From positions 992,001-1,056,000 of the forward strand of contig CP121313.1 of assembly GCA_043513815.1 (NCBI GenBank): a stretch of DNA of 64,000 nucleotides. Direction: 5' to 3'. This stretch comes from JANQIO01 sp043513815. Lineage in GTDB: Bacteria; Pseudomonadota; Gammaproteobacteria; Pseudomonadales; Halieaceae. Position 1 is the first letter of the stretch; every line of letters begins with the position of its first letter. The notes under the pieces are model-generated. The model was not told the DNA's origin. It was given only the letters and a program-made list of their open reading frames with translations, and made no database searches. Both the position numbers and the translations under genes were made by a program. This document shows positions 39,797 to 48,728 of the stretch, piece after piece.

Positions 39797-40780
39797 ATGG
39801 ATGATGTCCGACCGAGCTTGCCTGTGGGTTCTGACCGCTTCATGGATCGGCTGCGGCAAGATATGCGTGAAAAAGGATATGCCTATCCCACGGAGAAGAC
39901 GTATTGCCTGTGGATCAAGCGCTACATCCGCTTTCACAATATGCGTCACCCGGAGGAGATGGGAGCGGAAGAGATCAACGCCTACCTGAGTTTCCTGGCA
40001 ACCCGTTACGGCTGTTCGCCCGCGACTCAGCGCGTCGTATTGAATGCGGTGATCTACTTGTATCGTAAGTTTCTCGGGAGGGAGCTGGAGCCTCTGTTGT
40101 TCGAGAAGGCCTCGCCCAAGCGTCGTCTACCCACGGTGCTGTCTCATGGCGAGGTGCAGCGGATTCTGGAGCAGCTGACAGGTGTACACAGGCTGATGGT
40201 GGAGCTGCTCTACGGCGCCGGTCTACGTCTCAATGAGCTGCTGTCGTTGCGAGTGAAAGATATCGACTTCGAGTTGTCGACGGTGACGGTCCGTTCTGGC
40301 AAGGGCGATAAGGACCGAACCACCCTGCTGCCGGAAAGGCTCAAGGCGCCTCTGGAAGAGCAGATAGCGACCGTGGCGAAGCTGCATCGGCGTGACCTGG
40401 AAGATGGTTATGGTGAGGCGTATATGCCCTACGCGCTCGGAAGGAAGTATCCGACAGAGTCGAAGGAGCTGGGATGGCAGTTTGTCTTCCCAGCCACCAG
40501 AATCGGCCCCTGCCCACGGACGGGAGTATTGCGCCGCCATCATTTGCACCATACGGCATTGCGGCGTCACCTTCGGCGCGCCAGGAAGGAGGCCGGTATT
40601 ATTAAGCCAGTGCGCAGCCATACGTTTCGTCACAGCTTTGCGACGCGTTTGTTGGAGAAGGGCTACGACCTTAGAACCATTCAGAAGCTGCTGGGCCACA
40701 GCGATGTGAAAACCACTGAAATCTACACCCACGTTCTGCGCCGCGGGCCGCTCGGCGTAATCAGCCCGCTGGACGGCTGA
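39797..40780 (+). CDS. intI: Integron integrase (tyrosine recombinase)
   Basis: The 327-residue protein recombines attC with attI. The core residues are R144 (in GAGLRLNELL), K169 (SGKGDKDR), H275 and R278 (SHTFRHSFAT), H301 (LLGHSDVKTT) and nucleophile Y310 (EIYTHV). The integron-specific insert between the second and third patches is present (LEDGYGEAYMPYALGRKYPTESKELGWQFVFPA, about residues 201-233), which separates it from XerC/D. The first ATG after the GGGG site at 39797 is the start. A LexA box lies just upstream. The gene appears intact. Confidence 0.95.
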   Translation: MDDVRPSLPVGSDRFMDRLRQDMREKGYAYPTEKTYCLWIKRYIRFHNMRHPEEMGAEEINAYLSFLATRYGCSPATQRVVLNAVIYLYRKFLGRELEPLLFEKASPKRRLPTVLSHGEVQRILEQLTGVHRLMVELLYGAGLRLNELLSLRVKDIDFELSTVTVRSGKGDKDRTTLLPERLKAPLEEQIATVAKLHRRDLEDGYGEAYMPYALGRKYPTESKELGWQFVFPATRIGPCPRTGVLRRHHLHHTALRRHLRRARKEAGIIKPVRSHTFRHSFATRLLEKGYDLRTIQKLLGHSDVKTTEIYTHVLRRGPLGVISPLDG

Positions 40781-40806
40781 TTGATAGTGAGGGTGTTCGT
40801 GCTGCT

Positions 40807-41334
40807 TTAGTCAGGTGCGTCTTGCTGGCCAGCAAGCTCCAGCTCGCGTTGCTGAAGGGCTTCTCGTTGCAGCCGCTCAACCAGCCAGACTTTGATGATT
40901 GATTGGCGTGTCACGCCGATGCGGGATGCCTCTCTGTCCAGGGATTCTACCACCCAGGTCGGGAAGTCGACGTTGACACGCTTCTGTTCTTGATTGGGTC
41001 GGCGCACCGTGGCCATGTTGAGGTGCTCTACGATGTCCTCGACGCCGTCATCAAACTTCTTGTCAAAGTCTCTGGCTTTCATAAGCATCCTCTCTCTGTC
41101 GCGTGATCGGCGGGCGGAGATCAACCTGATTCTATTTCCGCGATAGGTGAATATCGCGGACCAGTGCTTGCCCTCGAGCACACCAATGATCAGAAACCTG
41201 GGCTCCGACAGGGATGTTGTCGCCACCTCAAGTGCGTTCGGGTCTTCCCAAAGCTGTTGGGCAGCTCGAAAGTCGATCCCGTGTTTCACCTGGTTGGCTC
41301 GGCTTTTCTCTTCGTGGTACTCGAAGGAAAGCAT
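40807..41334 (-). CDS. BrnT-BrnA-like toxin and antitoxin in one reading frame
   Basis: The first 80 residues match the BrnT ribonuclease toxin (FEYHEEKSRANQVKHGIDFRAAQQLWEDP, then WSAIFTYRGNRIRLISARRSR). Residues 85-175 match the BrnA antitoxin (MKARDFDKKFDDG, VNVDFPTWVVESLDREASRIGVTRQSIIKVWLVERL). Here they are joined without a stop. A one-base shift in the GAGAGAGG run near 41090 would give a BrnT end (EDAYESQRL and stop) and restore the usual overlapping gene pair, with BrnA starting at the ATG at 41082. So this is a fusion caused by a slip in the repeat, or a sequencing error. Confidence 0.8.
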   Translation of the reverse strand: MLSFEYHEEKSRANQVKHGIDFRAAQQLWEDPNALEVATTSLSEPRFLIIGVLEGKHWSAIFTYRGNRIRLISARRSRDRERMLMKARDFDKKFDDGVEDIVEHLNMATVRRPNQEQKRVNVDFPTWVVESLDREASRIGVTRQSIIKVWLVERLQREALQQRELELAGQQDAPD

Positions 41335-41433
41335 GCTTGGAAATTATACCTTTATTATATTAGAGGTAAATGCGTTGCTTGTGGGTGCTATGTTGCCAAC
41401 CGGCACCGCGGGTACAAGCGGCGCGTTTCTACT

Positions 41434-41886
41434 TTAGTGCGCAGTCATTTTCGGGCGCGCTGCTGTGGCGGCGATGCCAAGTAGCGCAATTCCCATCAGT
41501 ACGTAGAACAGGTCGTTTACCGAGAGGCTCAGTGCGAAGGGTGTGTCTGCCCCATGGACGTTGAGGGTCTGTTGGCGGATTGCCTCGCTGAGCGAGCGCA
41601 CGGCGGGGTAGGCGAGCAGGCAGCCGGCGGCCCAGCGGGCGTGGAGCGTGCGTGCTGGTTTGGCGATGAAGCCGGCAAGGCACACAAAGCATGAGGCGAG
41701 CAGGCCATTGGCGGCCCAGTTCATGGCGGCGGCGCGGCGAACCTGGTCTGGGGTCACAGCCACGGCCATTGTGTGCTCGGTAGCCAGCATCGCTGCATAG
41801 CTCTGCGGGTATAGCAGTCCCCAGAACGGATAGAGCATCAGTAGCACGGCGGCGGCGACCAGCACGGTGATGGCGGTGTGTTTCAT
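41434..41886 (-). CDS. Small membrane protein
   Basis: The 150-residue protein has four hydrophobic segments (ITVLVAAAVLLMLYPFWGLLYP, WAANGLLASCFVCLAGFIA, WAAGCLLAYPAVRSL and LFYVLMGIALLGIAATAA). No family is recognised. It begins 21 bases downstream of the RND permease stop, so it may be the last gene of that operon. Confidence 0.6.
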   Translation of the reverse strand: MKHTAITVLVAAAVLLMLYPFWGLLYPQSYAAMLATEHTMAVAVTPDQVRRAAAMNWAANGLLASCFVCLAGFIAKPARTLHARWAAGCLLAYPAVRSLSEAIRQQTLNVHGADTPFALSLSVNDLFYVLMGIALLGIAATAARPKMTAH

Positions 41887-41907
41887 GCTGGCAGCGAAGG
41901 CGCTGGT

Positions 41908-44900
41908 CTAGGCGTTGCCGGGCAGGCTCTTGGCGTCACCCGGTACGGTGTCGTCCGGTAATTCGCCCTTGTTGAACAGCCGTCCCAGGTCATCGAGAAT
42001 CACGTACAGGCTGGGCACCAGCAGCAGGGTGATGACGGTGGCGAACACAATGCCGAAGGCCAGCGATACGGCCATCGGTACGATCACCTTGGCCTGGGTA
42101 CTGTCTTCCAGCAGCATCGGCACCAGGGCGCAGAAGGTGGTGAGAGAGGTCAGGATAATCGCCCGGAAGCGACGGGTGCCCGCCAGCACCGCGGCCTCGG
42201 CACGGGGCACGCCCTCTTTTACGGAGCGGTTTACGAAATCCACCATGATCAGGCTGTCGTTCACTACCACGCCAGAGAGGGCGATGATGCCCACCAGAGA
42301 CATCATGCTGATCGCGTAGCCCGTCACCAGGTGGCCGACCACGGCGCCAATGATGCCGAAGGGAATAACGCCCATGATAATCAGCGGCTGCAGGTAGGAG
42401 CGAGTCGGCACCGCCAGCAATGAGTAGATGCCGAACAGGGCCAGGGCAAAGCCGATGATCATGCTCTTGCCTGCCTTGCTTTCCTCCTCCGACATACCCG
42501 AAGTACCCCAGGTCAGGCCGGGGTATTTCTTCTGCAGTTCGGGAATCACCGTATTGATGATCTCGGCACTGATGCGGCCGGGCTCCACCTTGTCGGTTTC
42601 CGCCTCGGCGGTCACTTCCACGGCACGCTGGAAATCAATGCGGGTAAGCTGGTTGAAGCCGGGCTTCACCTCCAGGGTGGCCACCGAATCAAACGGCACG
42701 CGGCCGCCATCCGGGGTGCGAATAAACATGCTGTCGAGGCTGGCGGTGGTGCGGCGGTCTTCCCGTGGGTAGCGCACCAGCACCTTGATCTCGTGGGTGC
42801 CGCGCTGAATCCGCTGGGCCTCGGCCCCATAGAAGGCGTGGCGTACCTGTGAGCCCAGGTCAAAGCGGGTAATGCCCAGTGCCTCGCCCTCGGGCTTGAT
42901 GTCGATGTGAAACTCGTTGGACACCGCACTGACGCTGCTCTGGATATCATACAGGCCGTAGTATTCCTTGAGCTTTTCTTCCAGTTCCAGCGATGCGGCC
43001 TGCAATGCCTCCCAGTTCGGGTGCGCCAGATCGAAGGCGATATCCGAGCCGAAGCCAGGGCCGTCCTCGATGTAGAACGACAATACCTCGGCGCCGGGAA
43101 TACGTCCCACCCGGTCACGCCATAACAACATCACTTCCTTGGTGGACAGCTCGCGGTCCTGTGCCAGTACCAGTTCCGCCAGCATGAAGCCGCCGGTAGT
43201 GCCCCGGCTGTAGGCGAACTGGCTATAGAGCAGGGGTTTGTCGTTGTTTTCTGCCCGGTACTCGTTGTCGATGTCGCGCAGCGCGGCGGTAATCTCGTTC
43301 ATCACTTCCAGCGTGCGGCGCTGGGGTGTGCCCTCGGTCATCTCCAGGCTCATCTGGATGAATTCGCCTTCTGTTTCCGGTGCAATAACCAGCCGTACCT
43401 TGCCGCTGGCGACAACGCCAATGGTGATGATCAGCAGGCTCAGGAAGGTCGCCGAGGTCAGATAGCGGCGCCGGATACAGCGCTCCACAAAGGGCCGGTA
43501 GCGGTGGTCCACGAAGTGGCGCAGGCGGCGGTTTATCGCCTCCTGCACGTGGTCGATTTCTGCCAGCCAGCCTTTGGTCGCCGGCGGGCTGTGGGCCAGG
43601 TGCGCGGGCAGTATCAACTTCGATTCAACCAGCGAGAACAACAGGCAGAAGATCACCACAAAACCGATCGCCTCGCCGAAAACACTCAGGCCGCCCTGGA
43701 TAAACAGTGTGGGCATGAACGCGACAATCGTCGTGAGTACGCCGAACGTCGCCGGCGTGGCCACCTTGAGTGCGCCGGAAATAATCGCGTCCACACTGTG
43801 TCCGTGCTCTTCCTGCTCGGTGTAGGCGGCCTCCCCGATAATGATGGCGTCGTCCACCACAATGCCCAGCACCAGAATGAAGCCGAATGCGCTCACCACG
43901 TTCAGTGTGCCGCCTACCCAGGGGCTGCCGAATACGGCCATGCTACCCAGGAAGCAGATGGGAATGCCCACCATCACCCAGAAGGCCAGCTTGATCTCCA
44001 GAAACAGGGCCAGCACCACAAACACCACCACGGCACCCATGGCCAGGTTCTTCACCATCATGCCCAGGCGCTCGCCCAGGTAGTAGCTGAAGTCCGACCA
44101 GATGGTGAGCTTGACGGTGTCCGGCAGCGTCTGGTTTCTCTGCTCGACATAGGCCTCCGCGGCGGCGGCGGCCTTGATGATGTCCTGGGAGCCCATGGCC
44201 ATGATGGGCAGGGCAATGGAATACTTGCCGTTGAACAGGGCGAAACCGGTCAGGTCTTCGAAGCCGTCGTTCACTGTGGCAATGTCTCCCAGCAGCAGCC
44301 GGGTGCCGTCGGGGAAGGTCTTGAGCACTATGTTTTCGAAATCGGCCTGGCGGTAGGCCTGGCCCTGGGTACGCAGCATGATATCGCCCGCCTCGGTGCG
44401 TACCGAGCCGCCCGGCAGGTCGATGGACGAGCGCGCGACAATCTGCGAGACATCACCCAGCGTCAGGTCGTATTCCTGCAGGCGGTGTTCTGATATCTCG
44501 ATGGCTATTTCGTAGTCCCGCGCGCCCCAGATATCCACGGAAGAAATGTCCGGGTGGGAAACCAGGTCCAGCTTCACCTGCTCGGCCAGCTCTTTCATGC
44601 TGCGCTCGTCGAGGTCGCCCGCCACCTGGATAATCATGGCCTGGAACGGCAGCTCAACGCGGCCGATCACCGGTTTCTCGGCGCCGTCCGGAAAAGAGGG
44701 GATGCCGTCAACGCGGTTCTTCACCTCGTTGATCATCTCCACCATGTCATCTTCGTTTTCCGGCTCGATGATAATGCGGGCGAGGGACTCCATGGCGTCG
44801 GACTCAATGCGCTCGATGCCGTCGAGGTCCGACAGGGCCTCTTCTATGCGCAGCACGATGGCCTGCTCAACTTCTTCTGGCGCCGCGCCGGGGTAGGGCA

Positions 44901-45066
44901 CCAGCACCTGGATCACGTCGATCTCGAACTCTGGCATCATGGTGCGCTTGATGTTCAGTGTCGACAGCAGCCCCACGGCCACAATCACTACCATCAGCAG
45001 GTTGGCCGCCACTGGGTTGGTGGCGAACCAGGCAATAAGCCCTTTGTGCTGGGTGTGCTCGATCAT
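41908..45066 (-). CDS. RND-family efflux permease (operon 1)
   Basis: The 1052-residue protein is a proton-driven inner-membrane pump with 12 spans and two large periplasmic loops. The N-terminal span LIAWFATNPVAANLLMVVIVAVGLLSTLNIK, the loop start PYPGAAPEEVEQAIVLRIEEAL, and the proton relay GIVVDDAIIIGEAAY in TM4 (about residue 407) are clear. The length is typical of HAE-type RND pumps. The start ATG overlaps the stop of the adaptor gene by four bases. There is no outer-membrane factor gene in the window, so a TolC-like partner must be elsewhere. Confidence 0.92.
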   Translation of the reverse strand: MIEHTQHKGLIAWFATNPVAANLLMVVIVAVGLLSTLNIKRTMMPEFEIDVIQVLVPYPGAAPEEVEQAIVLRIEEALSDLDGIERIESDAMESLARIIIEPENEDDMVEMINEVKNRVDGIPSFPDGAEKPVIGRVELPFQAMIIQVAGDLDERSMKELAEQVKLDLVSHPDISSVDIWGARDYEIAIEISEHRLQEYDLTLGDVSQIVARSSIDLPGGSVRTEAGDIMLRTQGQAYRQADFENIVLKTFPDGTRLLLGDIATVNDGFEDLTGFALFNGKYSIALPIMAMGSQDIIKAAAAAEAYVEQRNQTLPDTVKLTIWSDFSYYLGERLGMMVKNLAMGAVVVFVVLALFLEIKLAFWVMVGIPICFLGSMAVFGSPWVGGTLNVVSAFGFILVLGIVVDDAIIIGEAAYTEQEEHGHSVDAIISGALKVATPATFGVLTTIVAFMPTLFIQGGLSVFGEAIGFVVIFCLLFSLVESKLILPAHLAHSPPATKGWLAEIDHVQEAINRRLRHFVDHRYRPFVERCIRRRYLTSATFLSLLIITIGVVASGKVRLVIAPETEGEFIQMSLEMTEGTPQRRTLEVMNEITAALRDIDNEYRAENNDKPLLYSQFAYSRGTTGGFMLAELVLAQDRELSTKEVMLLWRDRVGRIPGAEVLSFYIEDGPGFGSDIAFDLAHPNWEALQAASLELEEKLKEYYGLYDIQSSVSAVSNEFHIDIKPEGEALGITRFDLGSQVRHAFYGAEAQRIQRGTHEIKVLVRYPREDRRTTASLDSMFIRTPDGGRVPFDSVATLEVKPGFNQLTRIDFQRAVEVTAEAETDKVEPGRISAEIINTVIPELQKKYPGLTWGTSGMSEEESKAGKSMIIGFALALFGIYSLLAVPTRSYLQPLIIMGVIPFGIIGAVVGHLVTGYAISMMSLVGIIALSGVVVNDSLIMVDFVNRSVKEGVPRAEAAVLAGTRRFRAIILTSLTTFCALVPMLLEDSTQAKVIVPMAVSLAFGIVFATVITLLLVPSLYVILDDLGRLFNKGELPDDTVPGDAKSLPGNA

Positions 45067-46361
45067 GCTGCCGCGGGCAGTTTTGCCTGGTCCGCGCTCG
45101 GTTGCACTGAAGACTGGTCCGGAGCCGGGGGCGGAGGCTCAGCCGCAGTGCCCGCCGCTTCCAGCAGCACCTTCTGGCGGCGGGTGCTGGAGCGCTCGCC
45201 GATATTGACCTTCATGCCGGGCAAGGCGTCGCTCAGCAGGGTCAGCGACACCAGGTCGCCATTCTGCAGCCCGCTGCTGACGTAGATCTCGTCGCCGCCG
45301 GCACTGAGCGTGGTCACCTGGCGATTGCGCAGGGTGTTCTGTTCATCCACGATCCACACCAGGTTGCCGGCGCGCACCACGTGGCGCGGCAGCACAACCA
45401 GGTTTTTGATTACCTTGCCGATCACATTCGCTTTCACGAAGGTGCCCACGCGCAGCGGGGCATGATTGCCCACCTCCAGTGCGTAGGGGTCATCGATCCG
45501 CGCCACGGTAAACAGCACCCGCGAGCGTTCATCCAGTGCCGCTTCGGTGCGGTCCAGGTGTGCGGTCCAGTGGGTGACGGTGCCGCCGATATCGGTATAC
45601 AGGTCCACCGGCGGTGCCTGGTCCAGTTCAAAGCCGCTGACGCCCGGCAGCTCAAGATAGCTCAGCTTTCCCTGGGGAATGGCCAGGCGCACCTCGGCAA
45701 AATCCACGGCGAACACCCGGGCAATGCTGGTGCCGGGCCCGACATACTTGCCGAGATCAGAGTGCTTTTCCTGAATCAGTGCATCATAGGGTGCGCGAAT
45801 GACCGTGCGTTCCAGGTCGTCCTCGGCCTTTCGCAGGTCAGCCTGGGCGGAGAGCAGTTGTGCCTCAGCCTGTTCGAGCTGGGGCTTGCGCAGGTACAGG
45901 TCGGTGGCTTCCTCGCTGCGCAGGCTGCGGTTGTCGAGTTTCTCCCACTCGCGGCGCGCTACTTCTGCGCGGCCTTTTTCCTGAGCCAGGTTGGCCTCGG
46001 CGGTTTCGACCTGGGCGCGGGCGCGCAGCATGGCAGCCTGGTAATCCCGGTCGTCTATACGGGCCAGCACGTCGCCGCTGGCGACATAGCCGCCGGCGTT
46101 GTAGTTGGGGGAGACATCCACAATGCGGCCGCTCACTTCCGCCACCAGGGTAGTGTCGCGGTGAGGCGTGACGGTACCCTGTGCCTGCACCGGAATGCGC
46201 AGGTCCTGCAGCACCACTTCGGCCACGTCCACGGTGGGCACAATGGTACGTGCCGGCTCGATCACCGACTCGGGTCGGCTGATCACCAGCAGTGCAGCAA
46301 TCGCCAGTGAGCCTGCCACCAGCAGCAGCGGGGCGAAGTTTTTCAGGGACATTCTCGACAC
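45063..46361 (-). CDS. RND efflux periplasmic adaptor (operon 1)
   Basis: This protein is 432 residues if started at the GTG at 46361, which lies seven bases after a GGAAGGA ribosome site; the ATG at 46394 has no such site. It has one N-terminal span (LLLVAGSLAIAALLVISR), a lipoyl/biotinyl domain (VSGRIVDVSPNYNAGGYVASGDVLARIDD), a coiled-coil hairpin (about residues 110-200) and a beta-barrel domain. The proline-rich tail EPPPPAPDQ is unusual. It links the inner-membrane pump to the outer-membrane channel. Confidence 0.9.
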   Translation of the reverse strand: MSRMSLKNFAPLLLVAGSLAIAALLVISRPESVIEPARTIVPTVDVAEVVLQDLRIPVQAQGTVTPHRDTTLVAEVSGRIVDVSPNYNAGGYVASGDVLARIDDRDYQAAMLRARAQVETAEANLAQEKGRAEVARREWEKLDNRSLRSEEATDLYLRKPQLEQAEAQLLSAQADLRKAEDDLERTVIRAPYDALIQEKHSDLGKYVGPGTSIARVFAVDFAEVRLAIPQGKLSYLELPGVSGFELDQAPPVDLYTDIGGTVTHWTAHLDRTEAALDERSRVLFTVARIDDPYALEVGNHAPLRVGTFVKANVIGKVIKNLVVLPRHVVRAGNLVWIVDEQNTLRNRQVTTLSAGGDEIYVSSGLQNGDLVSLTLLSDALPGMKVNIGERSSTRRQKVLLEAAGTAAEPPPPAPDQSSVQPSADQAKLPAAA

Positions 46362-46531
46362 AGGGGCGTCCTTCCGGGGTAACACAACATGCAAGACGTT
46401 GATTTTATTACGTTCCGGAGCCGCTTAGAGATTAAATTTGGGTAATAAGGCCCAATTTGTGATTGGGTTCTCGCCGCAAAGCCAGAGAACTCCTGCTCTG
46501 CAGCGCAGGAAGGCGCTGGCGCGGGAAAGTG

Positions 46532-46561
46532 GGGCGCGGCCACAAGAGGGTGGCCGCGCCC
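46532..46561. terminator. Strong hairpin after mscS
   Basis: GGGCGCGGCCAC pairs perfectly with GTGGCCGCGCCC over 12 base pairs. It lies 3' of the mscS gene and before the RND operon. There is no T-tract, but it is a plausible factor-assisted stop or mRNA-stabilising hairpin. Confidence 0.45.
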
Positions 46562-46567
46562 GGCAAC

Positions 46568-47389
46568 CTAGTCGTCGCTGTTGTCGAAGTGCACGTCCAT
46601 TTGTGGGTAGGGAATGGAAATGCCGGCCTCGTCGAAGCGCAGCTTGACGGCGGCATGGGTATCCCACAGCACCTGCCAGTAGTCCGAGGACTTCACCCAG
46701 GGGCGCACCAGGAAATTCACGCTGCTGTCGCCCAGTGAGCCCACTTCGATGACCGGGGCAGGTTCTGCCAGGACCCGATCGTCGGCGGCAATGATCTCCT
46801 GCAAGACCTTTTTCACCTCGCGGATATCGTCCTCGTAAGACACGCCAAAGGTCATGTCCACGCGCCGCGTCTCCCGCGCCGAGAAGTTGGTGATGGTGCT
46901 GGCGTAAATGCCGCCATTGGGCACTATCGTCACCTTGTTGTCCGGTGTGACCAGCGTGGTGGTAAAAATGCCGATGGCCTCAACCGAGCCGGTGGTGCCG
47001 GCAATGTCGACGAAATCGCCTTTCTGGAACGGTCGGAATACGATCAGCATCACGCCGGCGGCAAAGTTGCTGAGCGAACTCTGCAGCGACAGGCCGATGG
47101 CCAGGCCAGCAGCACCCAGAATGGCGACCAGTGAGGTGGTGTTGACGCCGAGCTGGTCGAGGGCGGCAACGATGACAAACAGCAGCAATACCCAGCGCAG
47201 GATGGAGCACACAAAGCCCACCAGCATGACGTCCACGCCGGCGCGGCCCATCAGCTTGCGTACCACGCCGATTACGGCGCCCACCACCATGCGACCAATG
47301 ATGAAGATGATCAGCGCAAGGCCGATATTGATACCCCAGGGCAGAACGTAGTCGTTCAGCAGCGCCTGGATGTCGATATTCTCTGGCAT
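46568..47389 (-). CDS. mscS: Mechanosensitive channel MscS
   Basis: The 273-residue protein matches the small MscS type. The N-terminal spans include WGINIGLALIIFIIGRMVVGAV and VLLLFVIVAALDQLGV; the pore helix is AILGAAGLAIGLSLQSSLSNFAAGVMLIVFRPFQKGDFVDIAG, with the A/G packing surface. The beta domain follows (TTTLVTPDNKVTIVPNGGIYASTITNFSARETRRVDMTFGVSY). I chose MPENIDIQ at 47389 because longer starts add non-conserved residues. It releases solutes on osmotic downshift. Confidence 0.9.
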   Translation of the reverse strand: MPENIDIQALLNDYVLPWGINIGLALIIFIIGRMVVGAVIGVVRKLMGRAGVDVMLVGFVCSILRWVLLLFVIVAALDQLGVNTTSLVAILGAAGLAIGLSLQSSLSNFAAGVMLIVFRPFQKGDFVDIAGTTGSVEAIGIFTTTLVTPDNKVTIVPNGGIYASTITNFSARETRRVDMTFGVSYEDDIREVKKVLQEIIAADDRVLAEPAPVIEVGSLGDSSVNFLVRPWVKSSDYWQVLWDTHAAVKLRFDEAGISIPYPQMDVHFDNSDD

Positions 47390-47798
47390 GAATAAACCCT
47401 TGTTTTGTAGTAGTGAATGACCAATACCCGTGTAAAAGTAGCCTATAAGGCCCGCAGGCGTCACTTTTTCGCACGGCGGTGTTCCCCGCCCCAGACAACA
47501 AGCCCCCACAATCATTAACAGACTATCGAGGACAGACCCCGATTGTGACCGAAATTGCTGACTGCACACCAATCCCGGGGGGCCGGTCCTTTTCTTGACC
47601 GGCAAGCCTGGCTGTTCCAGTCGCGATGGACTGCTCTATTGCCTGCCGGGGCACCAGACACACAGTGTGAGCATCGATAGCACTCGTCGAAGGGGCGGCG
47701 TCCTGTGGCCGGTGCAATGTGGTGGTCACCACAAGGAGTCTGCCGGGGAATTTTCGGGTAGGCTGCTGTCTGCGCTTTTGCAGGACAGAGGAAATCTC
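47390..47798. other. Divergent intergenic region
   Basis: This stretch separates mscS (minus) from the thioredoxin-like lipoprotein (plus). A hairpin GCCGGTC...GACCGGC (47582-47604) is visible, and a GGTGGTCACCAC palindrome lies near 47720-47731. I see no further gene; open frames here look like shadows. Confidence 0.4.
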
Positions 47799-48566
47799 AT
47801 GTTGCGAGCCCTATTGCTGTTCGCTGCCCTGGTGGCGGGCTGTGCCAGTCAACAGGCAGCGAAACCGTATCCGCCGGTGCTTCAGCCGGAAGAGGTTTCC
47901 GCCGCTATTGAAAACGTGCTGGCCCAGGCGGCGGCCGAGGACAAGCTGGCGCTGCTGGTCCTGGGTGCCAACTGGTGTCATGACAGTACCGACTTTGTCG
48001 CGATGCTTGAGGAGCCGGCGTTAAGCGACTGGCTCGAGCAGTACTATGTCATTGCACTGTTCAACCTGGGTTATGTGGAGCAGGTGGCGCCCTACCTGCA
48101 GCCTTTCGAGGTTCCGGCTGTGTACGGTACGCCGACGGTGCTGGTGGTTGAGCCAGACAGCCGCCGGGTTCGCAACCGGGAGACACACTACTTCTGGCGT
48201 AATGCCAGCCAGCTGGATGCCGCACAGGCGAGAGACTATTTCGACGACTACCTGGCAGCACCGCCAGAAGCCGCGCCTGTCTCAGCTAACCTGGCGGCGG
48301 CAATGGTCAAAATCGATCGTTTCGAAGCGGCGCAGGCTCAGCGCATATTTGTCGCTTACCGCGCGTTGGCGCCACTGATGCGTGCCTACGATGCCGGCCA
48401 GCCCGCCGCCGATTTCGAAGAGAAGTGGGTCAACCTGGCCAGAATGCGCGGCCAGATTACGACCGACCTGGCGGCGCTGCGCGTGTCAGCCCGGGAGCAG
48501 GACGCGGCGGGAATTGCGCCCGTGGTGCTGGAATTCCCGGAGTACTCGCTCTTTATCGACCCATGA
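47799..48566 (+). CDS. Thioredoxin-like lipoprotein
   Basis: The 255-residue protein has a lipoprotein signal (LLLFAALVAGC, Cys about residue 14), then a thioredoxin-fold-like domain (LALLVLGANWCHDSTDFVAMLEEPALSDWLEQYYVIALFNLGY). The site reads NWCHDS, with only the first of the two usual cysteines, so it is probably not a dithiol reductase. A cis-proline region follows (VPAVYGTPTVLVVEPDS). The C-terminal helical region is about 100 residues. The ATG at 47799 follows an AGAGGAAA site. Confidence 0.7.
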   Translation: MLRALLLFAALVAGCASQQAAKPYPPVLQPEEVSAAIENVLAQAAAEDKLALLVLGANWCHDSTDFVAMLEEPALSDWLEQYYVIALFNLGYVEQVAPYLQPFEVPAVYGTPTVLVVEPDSRRVRNRETHYFWRNASQLDAAQARDYFDDYLAAPPEAAPVSANLAAAMVKIDRFEAAQAQRIFVAYRALAPLMRAYDAGQPAADFEEKWVNLARMRGQITTDLAALRVSAREQDAAGIAPVVLEFPEYSLFIDP

Positions 48567-48589
48567 CGCGAGGTAAAGACCCGAGCGGG

Positions 48590-48695
48590 TAGAAGGATAG
48601 CGGGTAGTGGGATAGCGGGTAGAAGAATAGAAAGGCGGGCAGGGAATTCCCGTTCGGTGAGGGGGATCACCGGCAAGGCCTGCCCGCCTGGTAAA
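48590..48695. repeat. Short direct repeats and a long hairpin between convergent genes
   Basis: The element GATAGCGGGTAG occurs in near-perfect repeats at about 48595-48625. Next, AGGCGGGCAGG pairs with CCTGCCCGCCT around a 34-base loop. These lie between the convergent lipoprotein and adaptor genes and probably act in termination. Confidence 0.5.
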
Positions 48696-48728
48696 CGGGG
48701 CTGGGTGTTTTGAGGCTTACAGCATCGA

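Larger units (their letters stand above)
32238..40780. mobile_element. Chromosomal (sedentary) integron with integrase and cassette array
   Basis: The unit consists of the integrase at 39797-40780, a candidate attI, 13 intact attC sites and one decayed attC. The array lies to the left and cassettes are read mainly on the minus strand, opposite to the integrase, the usual layout. Many of the attC sites are closely alike, typical of a chromosomal array and not of mobile integrons. No transposase or plasmid genes border it except an IS110 fragment at the far end. Confidence 0.9.
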
